This document shows, piece after piece, positions 37,584 to 47,886 of a stretch of DNA of 64,000 nucleotides. Numbering within the stretch: position 1 is the first letter of the stretch; every line of letters starts with the position of its first letter. A model generated the notes under the pieces. The model was not told the origin of the DNA. It made no database searches and saw only the letters and a program-made list of their open reading frames with translations. The stretch is from Lachnospiraceae bacterium (lineage in GTDB: Bacteria; Bacillota; Clostridia; Lachnospirales; Lachnospiraceae), in NCBI GenBank assembly GCA_022799175.1, contig JAAWNY010000006.1, positions 1 through 64,000 on the forward strand, in the 5' to 3' direction. The position numbers and the translations under genes are program-made.

Positions 37584-39770
37584 ATGGCAATTATTTATCA
37601 TGAGAAGACGAAAACAATTACTCTTCACACCAAAAACACATCTTACCAGATGAAAATAGGCAATCTGGATTATTTGTTGCATCTTTACTATGGTCCAACC
37701 ATTCCGGATGAGGACATGAACTATCAGGTTATGCAGTATGACCGAGGGTTCTCCGGCAACCCTTATGAATCAAGGAATGCCCGGACCTTCTCGCTAGACG
37801 CCCAGCCCCAAGAATTTACAACCCAGCAACAGGGAGATTTCCGCACAGCCAGCATGGAAGTGGTCAACAGTGACGGAAGTTATTCTTATCATGGAAAGGC
37901 TGTGGAGCATAAAATTTCTCATGGGAAATATCAGCTGGATACCCTTCCGTGCGTATTTGCCAGAGAGACAGACACCGCAGATACCCTGGAGGTGACTCTC
38001 TGTGATGCTGTGAGCAATATAAAGGTGATCCTCCTCTATGGAGTATTTGAAGAAGCCGATATTATTACCCGGGCTGTCAAGGTGGTAAACGGCGGGGATA
38101 AGCCGGTTCATCTGCGAAAAATCATGTCGGTATGTCTAGATTTCCTAAATGGAGCGGATCTGGATCTGGTGAGTTTGCCGGGGCGATACGGACAGGAGCG
38201 GCAGGTAGAGCGGCAGCCCATGACGCATCATATTCATACGATTGGCAGTGTCCGCGGCTCCTCCAGCCATCAGCAGAATCCTTTTGTGATTCTCTGCGAT
38301 CGGGAGGCTTCGGAGGATTATGGCAGATGCTATGGCTTTTCTCTGATGTACAGCGGCAATTTCCTAGCCGAGGTAGAGCTCGACCAGTACGATCAGTTGC
38401 GTTTGGTGATGGGGATCCATCCCAAGCAGTTCTTTTATGAATTGAAGCCGGGGGAGACCTTTGAGGGACCGGAAGTGGTGATGGCATTTAGCAGCTATGG
38501 TTTTACGGGATTAAGTCATCTCTATCATGATTTTTACCGCACCAATCTTTGTCGCAGCAAATTTGTAAGCGAGGTGCAGCGGCCAGTGCTGATTAACAGC
38601 TGGGAGGCAGCGTTTATGGATTTTGATGACGTCAAGCTGGTCGAGATTGCCAAAGCCGCCAAAAACATGGGAGTCGATCTCTTAGTTATGGATGATGGAT
38701 GGTTCGGTAAGCGCGATGATGACAACAGTGGTCTGGGAGACTGGTTTGTCAATGAGGACAAGATTAAATGCGGTCTTCACAAACTGGTGGAGCAGATCAA
38801 TGATCTGGATATGAAATTTGGTATTTGGTTCGAGCCGGAAATGGTTTCTGAGGATAGTGATCTTTATCGCGCCCATCCAGATTGGGCTATGCAGATTCCG
38901 GGAAGACATGCTGTGCGCAGCCGGAATCAGATGGCGCTGGATATGAGCCGAAAAGAGGTCCAGGACTATCTGATCGAAAAGATCAATGCCATTTTGGATG
39001 ATGCCAATATCTACTATGTAAAATGGGATATCAACCGCTCTCTGGCAGATATCTGGTCCAATGATTTGCCAGCTGAAAAGCAAGGAGAAGTATATCACCG
39101 CTATATTCTGGGCTTGTACCGGGTGATGGATGCGATCATTCTGACTCATCCAGACATTCTGTTTGAAGGCTGCAGTGGAGGAGGAGGTCGCTATGATCCG
39201 GCTATGCTGCATTATTATCCTCAGTACTGGGTCAGTGATAACAACAATCCGATTGACCGTCTGAAGCTTCACTATGGCACCTCTTTTGTGTACCCTACCT
39301 GTACGATGGGCGCTCACATTTCAGATAGCGGCAAATTCGTTCCTCTGGAGACAAAAGCAGTGGTAGCAATGTGCGGGACCTTCGGATACGAACTGGATGC
39401 CACTCACCTTTCCCGAAAGGAGCAGGAGATCTGCAAGAAGCAGAGTGAAAAATTCCGCAAATATTATCATATTACCTTTAAAGGTGATTTTTATCGTTTA
39501 ACGAATCCTTTCCAAATGGGAAATATGACAGCATGGCAACATGTGACCAAGGATAAGAGTGAGGCATTATTAAGTGTAGTGGTCACAAATCTGACTTGTA
39601 ATGGGCCACAGGAATATATTCGAGCCAAGGGATTAGATCCCCAGGCCATGTATTCCGTCAATGGCAACAAGGAGCTTCGCTCCGGTTCGGCTCTGATGAA
39701 TGCCGGATTGCCTATCAATCGGGAGATCCCAGAATATTCGGCATTTCAGTTTCATCTGGTAAAGAAATAA
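37584..39770 (+). CDS. Alpha-galactosidase, GH36
   Basis: PVLINSWEAAFMDF, LLVMDDGWFGKRDDD, YVKWDINRSLAD, LFEGCSGGGGRYDPAML. Confidence 0.96.
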   Translation: MAIIYHEKTKTITLHTKNTSYQMKIGNLDYLLHLYYGPTIPDEDMNYQVMQYDRGFSGNPYESRNARTFSLDAQPQEFTTQQQGDFRTASMEVVNSDGSYSYHGKAVEHKISHGKYQLDTLPCVFARETDTADTLEVTLCDAVSNIKVILLYGVFEEADIITRAVKVVNGGDKPVHLRKIMSVCLDFLNGADLDLVSLPGRYGQERQVERQPMTHHIHTIGSVRGSSSHQQNPFVILCDREASEDYGRCYGFSLMYSGNFLAEVELDQYDQLRLVMGIHPKQFFYELKPGETFEGPEVVMAFSSYGFTGLSHLYHDFYRTNLCRSKFVSEVQRPVLINSWEAAFMDFDDVKLVEIAKAAKNMGVDLLVMDDGWFGKRDDDNSGLGDWFVNEDKIKCGLHKLVEQINDLDMKFGIWFEPEMVSEDSDLYRAHPDWAMQIPGRHAVRSRNQMALDMSRKEVQDYLIEKINAILDDANIYYVKWDINRSLADIWSNDLPAEKQGEVYHRYILGLYRVMDAIILTHPDILFEGCSGGGGRYDPAMLHYYPQYWVSDNNNPIDRLKLHYGTSFVYPTCTMGAHISDSGKFVPLETKAVVAMCGTFGYELDATHLSRKEQEICKKQSEKFRKYYHITFKGDFYRLTNPFQMGNMTAWQHVTKDKSEALLSVVVTNLTCNGPQEYIRAKGLDPQAMYSVNGNKELRSGSALMNAGLPINREIPEYSAFQFHLVKK

Positions 39771-39910
39771 TAGATTAAGAAAAAGAGAAAATAAGCCATT
39801 GGTCATTTCCATAATTCTGTGTTTAGATGGTTCTTATACACGGAATATGAGAGATGACGGATGGTTTATTTTTTGACGCCTTTTTTCGTTGTGGAACACG
39901 ATCGTTATAC

Positions 39911-40516
39911 TTAAAAAGAAGGCGGGGTGATGGCAAAAATCACTTGTACAGGCGCATTGGAGTGATTGTGCCAGACGTGCTGGGACTGCGGCGGGATACG
40001 CACACTGTCGCCTTGCCGGAGTGTGAAATGGCGGGATTCCATCTCAAGTTCCACACATTCCCCGGAATAGAGAAAGGCGACTTCCTCGCCGATATGTCCC
40101 TGGGCATGCAGATTGGAACTGGAACCAGCTGGAATTACCATCATGCAGAATTCGATACTACCCCTGGTATCGGGGGTAAGTAGTTCATAGATGACATCAG
40201 GCTCGTTTTTTCTGCCAATAGTCTTGCGGGTGTTGGGAGTAACTACGGGGGGATCTTCCGTTTCTTCCCTAAAAAAGTGATAGAGTGGGGCATCAAGAGC
40301 GCTAGCAAGCGCTCGTAGAGTATTGATGGATGGATTTACCTGGCCATTCTCAATCTGGCTGAGCATCGAGGCGGTGATACCGGCGGCAGAGGAGAGTTTG
40401 CGGATAGAATTTTTCTGTTTCAAACGTAATTCTTGTATTTTTTTTCCTATGTTTAAATCGTCCAAGATAAGCTCCTTTCGGGGGATCATTATTTTTGATT
40501 TTGCTGAGTATTGCAT
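39911..40516 (-). CDS. XRE-family regulator with C-terminal cupin domain
   Basis: IRKLSSAAGITASMLSQIENGQVNPSINTLRALA HTH; cupin HAQGHIGEEVAFLYSGE; divergent from the D-amino-acid operon. Confidence 0.9.
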   Translation of the reverse strand: MQYSAKSKIMIPRKELILDDLNIGKKIQELRLKQKNSIRKLSSAAGITASMLSQIENGQVNPSINTLRALASALDAPLYHFFREETEDPPVVTPNTRKTIGRKNEPDVIYELLTPDTRGSIEFCMMVIPAGSSSNLHAQGHIGEEVAFLYSGECVELEMESRHFTLRQGDSVRIPPQSQHVWHNHSNAPVQVIFAITPPSF

Positions 40517-40853
40517 TTATGTAGAAGTATATCATATTTTTAGAATTATTGAAATGAATTTGAAGATACATTACATGCGGGGGAGAGCTGAGAGAAGGGG
40601 ACACCTCCCAGTAATAATTAATGTGTTTAATATAAATTAACAAAATGATGGAGATAAAAGACTAAGGCAAAAGGAATTTATCAAAAAATGTCAAGTAATA
40701 AGAATATTTAACAAAATATATTAATTATAATTTAAAAATATTGACATTATGACGAGAAAGTGTTAATCTATAATTAACAAAGTTCCGGAATGGAAATAAA
40801 GCCGTACTGCAGAACGGGGAACCTGTTGGCAATGAGAGAAAGGAGTTTCAGGG

Positions 40854-42458
40854 ATGTTGGATGTGTGGATTAAAAATGCAAAAATAATTGATGGCAGCGG
40901 AGCGCCGGCTTTTGAAGGGAATGTGGGGATTCGAGACGGTAAGTTGGTGATGGATCGGGGGAATGAGGAGGCAAAAGAAGTGATTGACGCGGCTGGACGT
41001 TATGTCTGTCCGGGATTTATCGATGCACATTCTCATGGAGATATGATTCTTGGTACGGAGGATGCTCATCTGTTTAAGACAACCCAGGGGGTTACCACAG
41101 AGATTGTGGGACAATGTGGGCTGTCGATGGCGCCGGTTGCGCAGGAACATCTGGCAGATATCCAAAATATGTTGTCCATGGGTACTACCTGGTTTCCGGA
41201 AGACATGAAGAACTGGGAAAGCTATGGTCGGTTTTTGGACTACGCTAAGAAGCGGCCGTTAACGGCGAATGTCAAGATGTATATCGGACACAGCAGTTTG
41301 CGGATTGCGGTGATGGGTATGGCGAACCGTCCGGCTACAGAGGAAGAGCTGGAGAAGATGAAGAATATTTTGCGTGACGCGATGGAAGCGGGAGCGGCTG
41401 GATTTTCGACAGGATTGATCTATACACCAAGCTGTTATGCAGAGGAGCGGGAAATTATTGAGCTGGCAAAGGTGATTGCGCCTTATGACGGGATATATGC
41501 TAGCCATATGCGCAATGAGTCCAATGAGATTGTCGAGGCTGTAAAAGAGACGATCCATGTGGGAAGACAGGCAGGTGTTCGTGTGGACATTTCTCATCAC
41601 AAAATGCTGGGTAAGCCAAATTGGGGAAAACAGAAGGAAACTCTGCGGCTGATTCATGAGGCGCGGCAGGAGGGAATTCAGGTGATCTGCGATCAGTATC
41701 CATATACCTGTAATATGACGACATTGAATGCATGTATGCCGCCGTGGTATTTTGAAAACGGGTTTCGTTCCATGACGGATAAGCTGAGAGATCCGGAGTT
41801 TCGTAAAAAGTTGAGAGCAGAGATGGAAGACGCCTCGACACCTTATGACAATTACTATCTGAATGCCGGCGGCTGGGGCGGTGTATATGTCTATTCCTCA
41901 TCAAAAACTCCGCTGGCAGAAGGGAAATTTATCACAGAATATGCCAGAGAGATTGGCAAGGATGAATGGGACGCGTTTTTTGACTTATGTGTGGAAAATA
42001 ATTGTGAGACCGGCGGCGTGTTTAGCAGTATGTGTGATGAAGATGTATGTGAGATTATTCGGGATCCTTATTGTATCGTGGGTAGTGATGGGCTGACGAG
42101 AAGCTGGAAAGAGAAGGGACATCCCCGCGCTAGCGGCACGTTTCCCCATGCCATTACTTATTTTGTCAAAGAGAAGGGGATTTTGACGTTGGAGGAGGCG
42201 ATTCATAAGATGACGGGATTGACGGCAGAATACCTTTTAGTGAAAAATAAGGGACTGATTCGGGAAGGTTACGATGCAGATCTGTTGATTTTTGATTATG
42301 ACCGTTTGCAGGACACTGCCACTTACAGTAACTCCAACAGCATTACGGAAGGAATAGATTATGTGTTTGTCAATGGAGAAGTTGTCTGGCAGGACAAGGA
42401 ATTCACTGGACGTACGCCGGGCAGGATTCTTTGTCATGGGGAGCGTTTACAGGGATGA
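40854..42458 (+). CDS. N-acyl-D-amino-acid deacylase (D-aminoacylase, amidohydrolase)
   Basis: PGFIDAHSHGDMIL, TEIVGQCGLSMAP, GSDGLTRSWKEKGHPRASGTFPH. Confidence 0.92.
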   Translation: MLDVWIKNAKIIDGSGAPAFEGNVGIRDGKLVMDRGNEEAKEVIDAAGRYVCPGFIDAHSHGDMILGTEDAHLFKTTQGVTTEIVGQCGLSMAPVAQEHLADIQNMLSMGTTWFPEDMKNWESYGRFLDYAKKRPLTANVKMYIGHSSLRIAVMGMANRPATEEELEKMKNILRDAMEAGAAGFSTGLIYTPSCYAEEREIIELAKVIAPYDGIYASHMRNESNEIVEAVKETIHVGRQAGVRVDISHHKMLGKPNWGKQKETLRLIHEARQEGIQVICDQYPYTCNMTTLNACMPPWYFENGFRSMTDKLRDPEFRKKLRAEMEDASTPYDNYYLNAGGWGGVYVYSSSKTPLAEGKFITEYAREIGKDEWDAFFDLCVENNCETGGVFSSMCDEDVCEIIRDPYCIVGSDGLTRSWKEKGHPRASGTFPHAITYFVKEKGILTLEEAIHKMTGLTAEYLLVKNKGLIREGYDADLLIFDYDRLQDTATYSNSNSITEGIDYVFVNGEVVWQDKEFTGRTPGRILCHGERLQG

Positions 42459-42502
42459 ACGGATAGCGAATGATATCACCGTTATGAAGAAAGGGGAAGA
42501 AT

Positions 42503-43876
42503 ATGAACGTATTGATCGCATTTGTGATAACCATGATCCTTTTGCTGGTGTCTTTGATTATATTTAAAGTCAGCCCGGGAGTGTCTCTGTTTGTATGCGC
42601 CATTATTATGGCATTGCTTTGCGGGCTTCCGCTTACGGACACATTGGGATATTTGACCAGCGGTTTCGGGAGTATCATGACTAGCATCGGTCTGTTGATT
42701 CTGTTTGGCGGAATTTTTGGAATGATGCTGGGAGATTCCGGCGGTATGGAGGAATTGGCCAAAGGGCTGCTTCGTACATTTGGCAAAAAGAATGATATGT
42801 TAGCGCTGAATCTGGCAGGATTTATTGTTTCGATTCCGGTGTATTTTGGTTCTGCCTATATTACCTTGAATCCACTGGTAACTAGTCTGCAAAAGTTTAC
42901 AAAGAAGAAGACGTCTGCCTATGTAGCGGCGCTGTTTACAGGGCTTTTGCTGACACATTGTGTGGTGGCGCCAACGCCGGGACCGTTAGCGGTAGCCGGA
43001 CAGATCGGAGCTAACGTGGGATGGTTTATCATCTACGGAATTGTCGTTGCGCTTCCCGCAAGCTTGCTATGTGGCTGGCAATATGCTAATATCTTAAATA
43101 GCAGGGGAACCAAGGTTGAGAATGAGGAAGGAAAGGCGGAAGCGGCGAGGATTCTTAACGACGAAGAGCTTTTAAGGGCCGATCCGGGAAAACCTTCTGC
43201 AGGTTTGACGTTAATGTTGATTGCGCTTCCGATTGTGTTGATTGTTATCAATTCTGTCTGTAGTGTGCTGTTGCCGGCGGAGCATGTGTTGAATTTGATA
43301 TTTGGATTTTTGGGCAATAATAATGTTGCGCTGTTTATTGCTATGATCGTATCTGGTTTTGTGCTGCGGGGATATCTGGTGCCTACAATTAGTCCTACTC
43401 TGTGGAATTATATTGACAAAACTTCGGATTCTATGGGAAATATTCTGATGGTGATTGGTTGTGGAAACTGTTTCGGAACCATTCTGCAGAAGAGCGGGCT
43501 GGGCGACGCGCTGGTGGAATTGCTATCGAAAATGAATATTCCGGTTATTCTACTGGCATTTATGTTGGCGATGATCATCCGTGCGGCGGTTGGTTCGGCT
43601 ACCGTTGCGATGTTGACTACGGTGTCGATTGTAGGACCTACTGCCGTGGCCATGGGGATGTCACCGATTATTGTCGGATTGGCCATCTGCGTGGGTACTG
43701 TCGGACTTACTTTACCAACGGACGCTGCTTTTTGGATGCCGGCAAGATACAGCAATCTGACGGTTAAGGAAGCGTTTGTGGCGACAACGTATTCGACAAC
43801 GTTGGCAAGCGTTACCGGTTTTGCGGTGGTATTAATTCTCAATGTCTTTGCCGGTATTTTGCCGGGGATGTTCTGA
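42503..43876 (+). CDS. GntP-family permease
   Basis: Poly-TM; THCVVAPTPGPLAVAGQIGANVGW; RAAVGSATVAMLTTVSI. Confidence 0.9.
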   Translation: MNVLIAFVITMILLLVSLIIFKVSPGVSLFVCAIIMALLCGLPLTDTLGYLTSGFGSIMTSIGLLILFGGIFGMMLGDSGGMEELAKGLLRTFGKKNDMLALNLAGFIVSIPVYFGSAYITLNPLVTSLQKFTKKKTSAYVAALFTGLLLTHCVVAPTPGPLAVAGQIGANVGWFIIYGIVVALPASLLCGWQYANILNSRGTKVENEEGKAEAARILNDEELLRADPGKPSAGLTLMLIALPIVLIVINSVCSVLLPAEHVLNLIFGFLGNNNVALFIAMIVSGFVLRGYLVPTISPTLWNYIDKTSDSMGNILMVIGCGNCFGTILQKSGLGDALVELLSKMNIPVILLAFMLAMIIRAAVGSATVAMLTTVSIVGPTAVAMGMSPIIVGLAICVGTVGLTLPTDAAFWMPARYSNLTVKEAFVATTYSTTLASVTGFAVVLILNVFAGILPGMF

Positions 43877-43941
43877 GACAATGATATTGCTTGACGGAAC
43901 AGTTGTGTTTTGAAAAATAATCAGGAAAAGGAAATGATAGA

Positions 43942-45309
43942 ATGGTTACAGAGAATACCGTGTTGGGAAAAACATGGGGGGAGTGGGAGGAAGCATTTCC
44001 CATTGTGGCAGAGATCCGTGCGCTGCGTGAGACCGGATGGCAGAATAGAGAGAAAAGGAGCAGCAAGGAGGCGATTGCAAACTGTGAGCTGACGATGGCG
44101 GACGTCCTGGATGCCAACAAGCGTCTGGAGCGTTTTGCGCCATATTTTGAGGCTGTGTTTCCGGAGACGGCCAGTATGGGCGGCATCATCGAATCGCCTA
44201 TCCGGGAGATTCCACAGATGAAAAACGTGCTGGAAGCGCAAGAACAGAGGGGACTGCCGGGAAAGCTTTGGCTCAAGCTGGATAGCCATCTGCCAATTTC
44301 CGGTTCTATCAAGGCACGCGGGGGTATCTATGAGATCTTAAAAACAGCAGAGGAAATTGCCATTCGACATGGTCTGCTGCATGAGGGGGATAACTACCGC
44401 ATGTTTGACAGTCAGACGTTTCGGGAGTTGTTTTCTCAGTATTCTGTGGGAGTGGGTTCTACGGGCAATCTTGGTTTGTCCATCGGGATCATGAGTGCGA
44501 AATTGGGTTTTCAGGTGACGGTACATATGTCTGCGGATGCGCGGCAGTGGAAGAAGGATATGCTGCGCAGCAAAGGGGTCACGGTCATGGAATACGAGTC
44601 GGATTACAGCGTTGCGGTTACGGAAGGCCGGAAGCTAGCAGAAAAGGACCCATACTGTCATTTTGTGGATGACGAGAATTCGCAGACACTGTTTTTGGGA
44701 TATGCGGTAGCGGCACTGCGTTTGAAAAAGCAGCTGGAGGAACAGAAAATTCGTGTAGACAGAGAGCATCCCTTGTTTGTCTACCTTCCTTGCGGAGTCG
44801 GAGGAGGCCCCGGTGGGGTAGCTTTTGGAATCAAATTAGTGTTTGGCGATGCGGCACACTGCTTCTTTGCTGAGCCAACACATTCCTGTTGTATGATGTT
44901 AGGTATGGCAACGGGGGAGAATCATCGGGTCAGTGTGCAGGATTTCGGCGTTGATAACATTACGGTGGCGGACGGACTGGCAGTTGGCCGGGCCTCTGGT
45001 TTTGTGGGGCAACTGATGCGGCCGTTTATGAGCGGATGTTACTCCCTGACAGATGAACGGATGTACCGGATGTTGGCACAACTGGCAGACAGTGAAAATA
45101 TTTATTTGGAGCCAAGTGCCCTTGCAGGCATGTATGGTCCGATATTGCTGGAAAAACTTCCGGCTTTCCGGGAATATGTGGAACGTGAGGGACTGACGGA
45201 TAGGTTGGCAGAAAGTACTCAACTCGTATGGGCAACTGGAGGTAGTATGGTTCCTAAGGAGGAGATGGAGCGTTATTACTGGAAGGGAAAAGAGCTGCTT
45301 TCTGAGTAA
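43942..45309 (+). CDS. dsdA: D-serine ammonia-lyase
   Basis: [26 protein letters not shown] lysine, [33 protein letters not shown]. Confidence 0.94.
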   Translation: MVTENTVLGKTWGEWEEAFPIVAEIRALRETGWQNREKRSSKEAIANCELTMADVLDANKRLERFAPYFEAVFPETASMGGIIESPIREIPQMKNVLEAQEQRGLPGKLWLKLDSHLPISGSIKARGGIYEILKTAEEIAIRHGLLHEGDNYRMFDSQTFRELFSQYSVGVGSTGNLGLSIGIMSAKLGFQVTVHMSADARQWKKDMLRSKGVTVMEYESDYSVAVTEGRKLAEKDPYCHFVDDENSQTLFLGYAVAALRLKKQLEEQKIRVDREHPLFVYLPCGVGGGPGGVAFGIKLVFGDAAHCFFAEPTHSCCMMLGMATGENHRVSVQDFGVDNITVADGLAVGRASGFVGQLMRPFMSGCYSLTDERMYRMLAQLADSENIYLEPSALAGMYGPILLEKLPAFREYVEREGLTDRLAESTQLVWATGGSMVPKEEMERYYWKGKELLSE

Positions 45310-45368
45310 AATTTAGAGGGAAGCGACGGCTGTTTTTCGATAAATGTTGATAGGATAAAATCATAAAT

Positions 45369-45424
45369 AACAATAGCGGGAATAGGCGGGGAAACTTGAC
45401 CATTCTCGCTATTGTTGTTTTGAT
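45369..45424 (+). terminator. Intrinsic terminator downstream of dsdA
   Basis: AACAATAGCGGGAAT / ATTCTCGCTATTGTT stem followed by T-rich tract (GTTTTGATTTT). Confidence 0.8.
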
Positions 45425-45626
45425 TTTCCGAACCAACATCCCGCTTCTCAAATATCGGAAAAAGGTGTATACTATTTCTATATACAAAGGGGAAAGCGGT
45501 TCGTAGAAACGCGAACGATAAAGATATTGACGATGCTTAGAAAATCGGGTATTATACTAATAAATAGTGAATTATTTATAAGATATACTTATTGATATAA
45601 TAAATAAAACAAAAGGAGAGTATACG

Positions 45627-46139
45627 ATGGTGAAAGTAGGGATTGTGATGGGGAGTGATTCGGATATGCCGGTTATGGCGAAAGCGGCAGAGATTTTGGA
45701 GAAATTTGGCATTGCGTATGAGATGACGATCATTTCTGCGCACCGGGAGCCAGATATCTTTTTTGAATGGGCGAAGGCAGCAGAGGGGAAGGGGATAAAG
45801 GTGATTATTGCTGGTGCGGGAAAGGCGGCTCATTTGCCAGGAATGTGTGCGGCGATTTTTCCAATGCCAGTGATCGGAATTCCCATGAAGACCTCGGATC
45901 TGGGAGGCGTGGATTCTCTATATTCGATTGTGCAGATGCCGACGGGGATTCCGGTGGCTACAGTGGCGATCAACGGTGGCGCCAATGCGGGAATTTTGGC
46001 AGCAGAGATTTTGGCGACGGCTGATGAGGAGCTCTTAAAGAAGTTAAAAAATTTTAAAGAAGAGATGAAGTGCGACGTGGTGAAAAAAGCGGAAAAACTG
46101 GATCGCATCGGATATCAGGAGTATCTGGCACAAAAGTAA
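45627..46139 (+). CDS. purE: N5-carboxyaminoimidazole ribonucleotide mutase
   Basis: VGIVMGSDSDMPVM, ISAHREPD, GAGKAAHLPGM. Confidence 0.96.
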   Translation: MVKVGIVMGSDSDMPVMAKAAEILEKFGIAYEMTIISAHREPDIFFEWAKAAEGKGIKVIIAGAGKAAHLPGMCAAIFPMPVIGIPMKTSDLGGVDSLYSIVQMPTGIPVATVAINGGANAGILAAEILATADEELLKKLKNFKEEMKCDVVKKAEKLDRIGYQEYLAQK

Positions 46140-46240
46140 AAAAGCATCGCATCTATGGTGGAGAATCGGGAAATCTGATGGATTGGATCCGGCAATAGCC
46201 GGAAGAGCAGGAAAACGGCAGCAGGAGCAGGAGGAAAAAT

Positions 46241-47272
46241 ATGGATTACAAGAAGGCCGGAGTGGATATCGAGGCGGGTTATCAGTCTGTGGAGCTGATG
46301 AAGGAGCATGTGAAAAAGACGATGCGGGAGGAAGTGCTGGGAGGTCTGGGAGGATTTTCCGGAGCTTTTTCTCTGGCAAAAATCAAGGAGATGGAGGAGC
46401 CGGTACTTTTGTCCGGGACGGATGGTTGTGGGACAAAGGTGAAGTTGGCGATCCTCATGGATCAACATGATACGATCGGAATTGATGCCGTGGCGATGTG
46501 TGTGAATGATATTGCCTGCGCGGGTGGTGAGCCGCTGTTCTTTTTGGATTACATTGCCTGTGGGAAGAATTATCCGGAAAAGATTGCCGATATCGTGAAG
46601 GGAGTTGCCGAGGGATGTTTACAGTCGGAGGCGGCGTTGATCGGCGGCGAGACGGCAGAACATCCGGGACTGATGCCGGAGGAGGACTATGACCTGGCAG
46701 GATTTGCAGTGGGAGTCTGCGATAAGAAGGATATGATTACTGGTACGCAGTTACGGGCAGGAGATGTGCTGATTGGGATGGCTTCTACCGGTGTACATAG
46801 CAATGGTTTTTCACTGGTGCGGAAAGTGTTTGAAAAGGAGATGACCCGGGAAGGTCTGGATACTTTTTATGATGAATTGGGAAAGACGCTTGGGGAAGCG
46901 CTTTTGATTCCGACGAGAATCTATGTGAAAGCGCTTAAGAATGTGAAGCAAGCGGGCGTGGAGATAAAGGCGTGCAGCCATATTACGGGTGGCGGTTTTT
47001 ATGAGAATATTCCGCGCATGTTAAAAGAGGACGTAAGGGCAGTCATCCACAAAGACAGCTATCCGGTGCCGGCGATATTTAAGCTTCTGGCAAAAAAAGG
47101 TGATATTGCGGAAGAAATGATGTACAATACGTTTAATATGGGATTGGGAATGATTGTGGCTGTGGATCCGGCGGCTGTAGATCCGGCGATGGAGGCGATT
47201 CGAGCAGCTGGTGATACCCCCTATGTGGTCGGTTCCATTGAGGCAGGAGAAAAGGGAGTGACCTTATGCTGA
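46241..47272 (+). CDS. purM: Phosphoribosylformylglycinamidine cyclo-ligase
   Basis: SGTDGCGTKVKLA, GGETAEHPGLM, MASTGVHSNGFSLVRK. Confidence 0.96.
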   Translation: MDYKKAGVDIEAGYQSVELMKEHVKKTMREEVLGGLGGFSGAFSLAKIKEMEEPVLLSGTDGCGTKVKLAILMDQHDTIGIDAVAMCVNDIACAGGEPLFFLDYIACGKNYPEKIADIVKGVAEGCLQSEAALIGGETAEHPGLMPEEDYDLAGFAVGVCDKKDMITGTQLRAGDVLIGMASTGVHSNGFSLVRKVFEKEMTREGLDTFYDELGKTLGEALLIPTRIYVKALKNVKQAGVEIKACSHITGGGFYENIPRMLKEDVRAVIHKDSYPVPAIFKLLAKKGDIAEEMMYNTFNMGLGMIVAVDPAAVDPAMEAIRAAGDTPYVVGSIEAGEKGVTLC

Positions 47273-47886
47273 GAGTAGGGGTGATGGTGTCCGGTGGCGG
47301 TACAAATCTGCAGGCAATTTTGGATGCGATTGACGCGGGAAAGCTGACGAATGCCAGAGTGGTCGTGGTGATCAGCAATAATCCGGGGGCTTATGCCCTG
47401 GAGCGTGCGAGGAAGCATGGGATTCCGGCAGCATGCGTTTCTCCGAAAGAGTTTGGGGATCGGGAGCAGTTCAATGAGGCGCTGGTGGCGAAAGCAGATG
47501 AATATGAGCTGGATTTGATTGTATTGGCGGGATTTTTGGTGAAGATTCCGCAACAGATGATTGATAAATATGAGCATCGGATTATCAACATTCATCCTTC
47601 TCTGATTCCGTCGTTCTGCGGAGTGGGATATTATGGATTGAAGGTGCATGAGGCGGCGCTGGCAAGAGGGGTAAAGCTGACGGGAGCAACCGTTCATTAT
47701 GTAGACGGCGGGATGGATACAGGTCCGATCCTTTTGCAAAAGGCAGTCAAAGTGCAGGAAGGCGATACACCAGAGGTGTTGCAACGACGGGTGATGGAGG
47801 AGGCAGAATGGGTGATCTTGCCGGAGGCGATCCATCAGATAGCAAACGCAAAACAGTCCCAAAAAGAAGGAGGAGACAACAGATGA
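47266..47886 (+). CDS. purN: Phosphoribosylglycinamide formyltransferase
   Basis: VSGGGTNLQAILDAI, INIHPSLIPSFCG, GATVHYVDGGMDTGPIL. Confidence 0.96.
   Translation: MLRVGVMVSGGGTNLQAILDAIDAGKLTNARVVVVISNNPGAYALERARKHGIPAACVSPKEFGDREQFNEALVAKADEYELDLIVLAGFLVKIPQQMIDKYEHRIINIHPSLIPSFCGVGYYGLKVHEAALARGVKLTGATVHYVDGGMDTGPILLQKAVKVQEGDTPEVLQRRVMEEAEWVILPEAIHQIANAKQSQKEGGDNR

Noticed and set aside
36084-39770. Complete sugar ABC transporter plus GH36 utilisation locus
   Set aside because: No permease or ATPase genes in the neighbourhood; only a solitary binding protein
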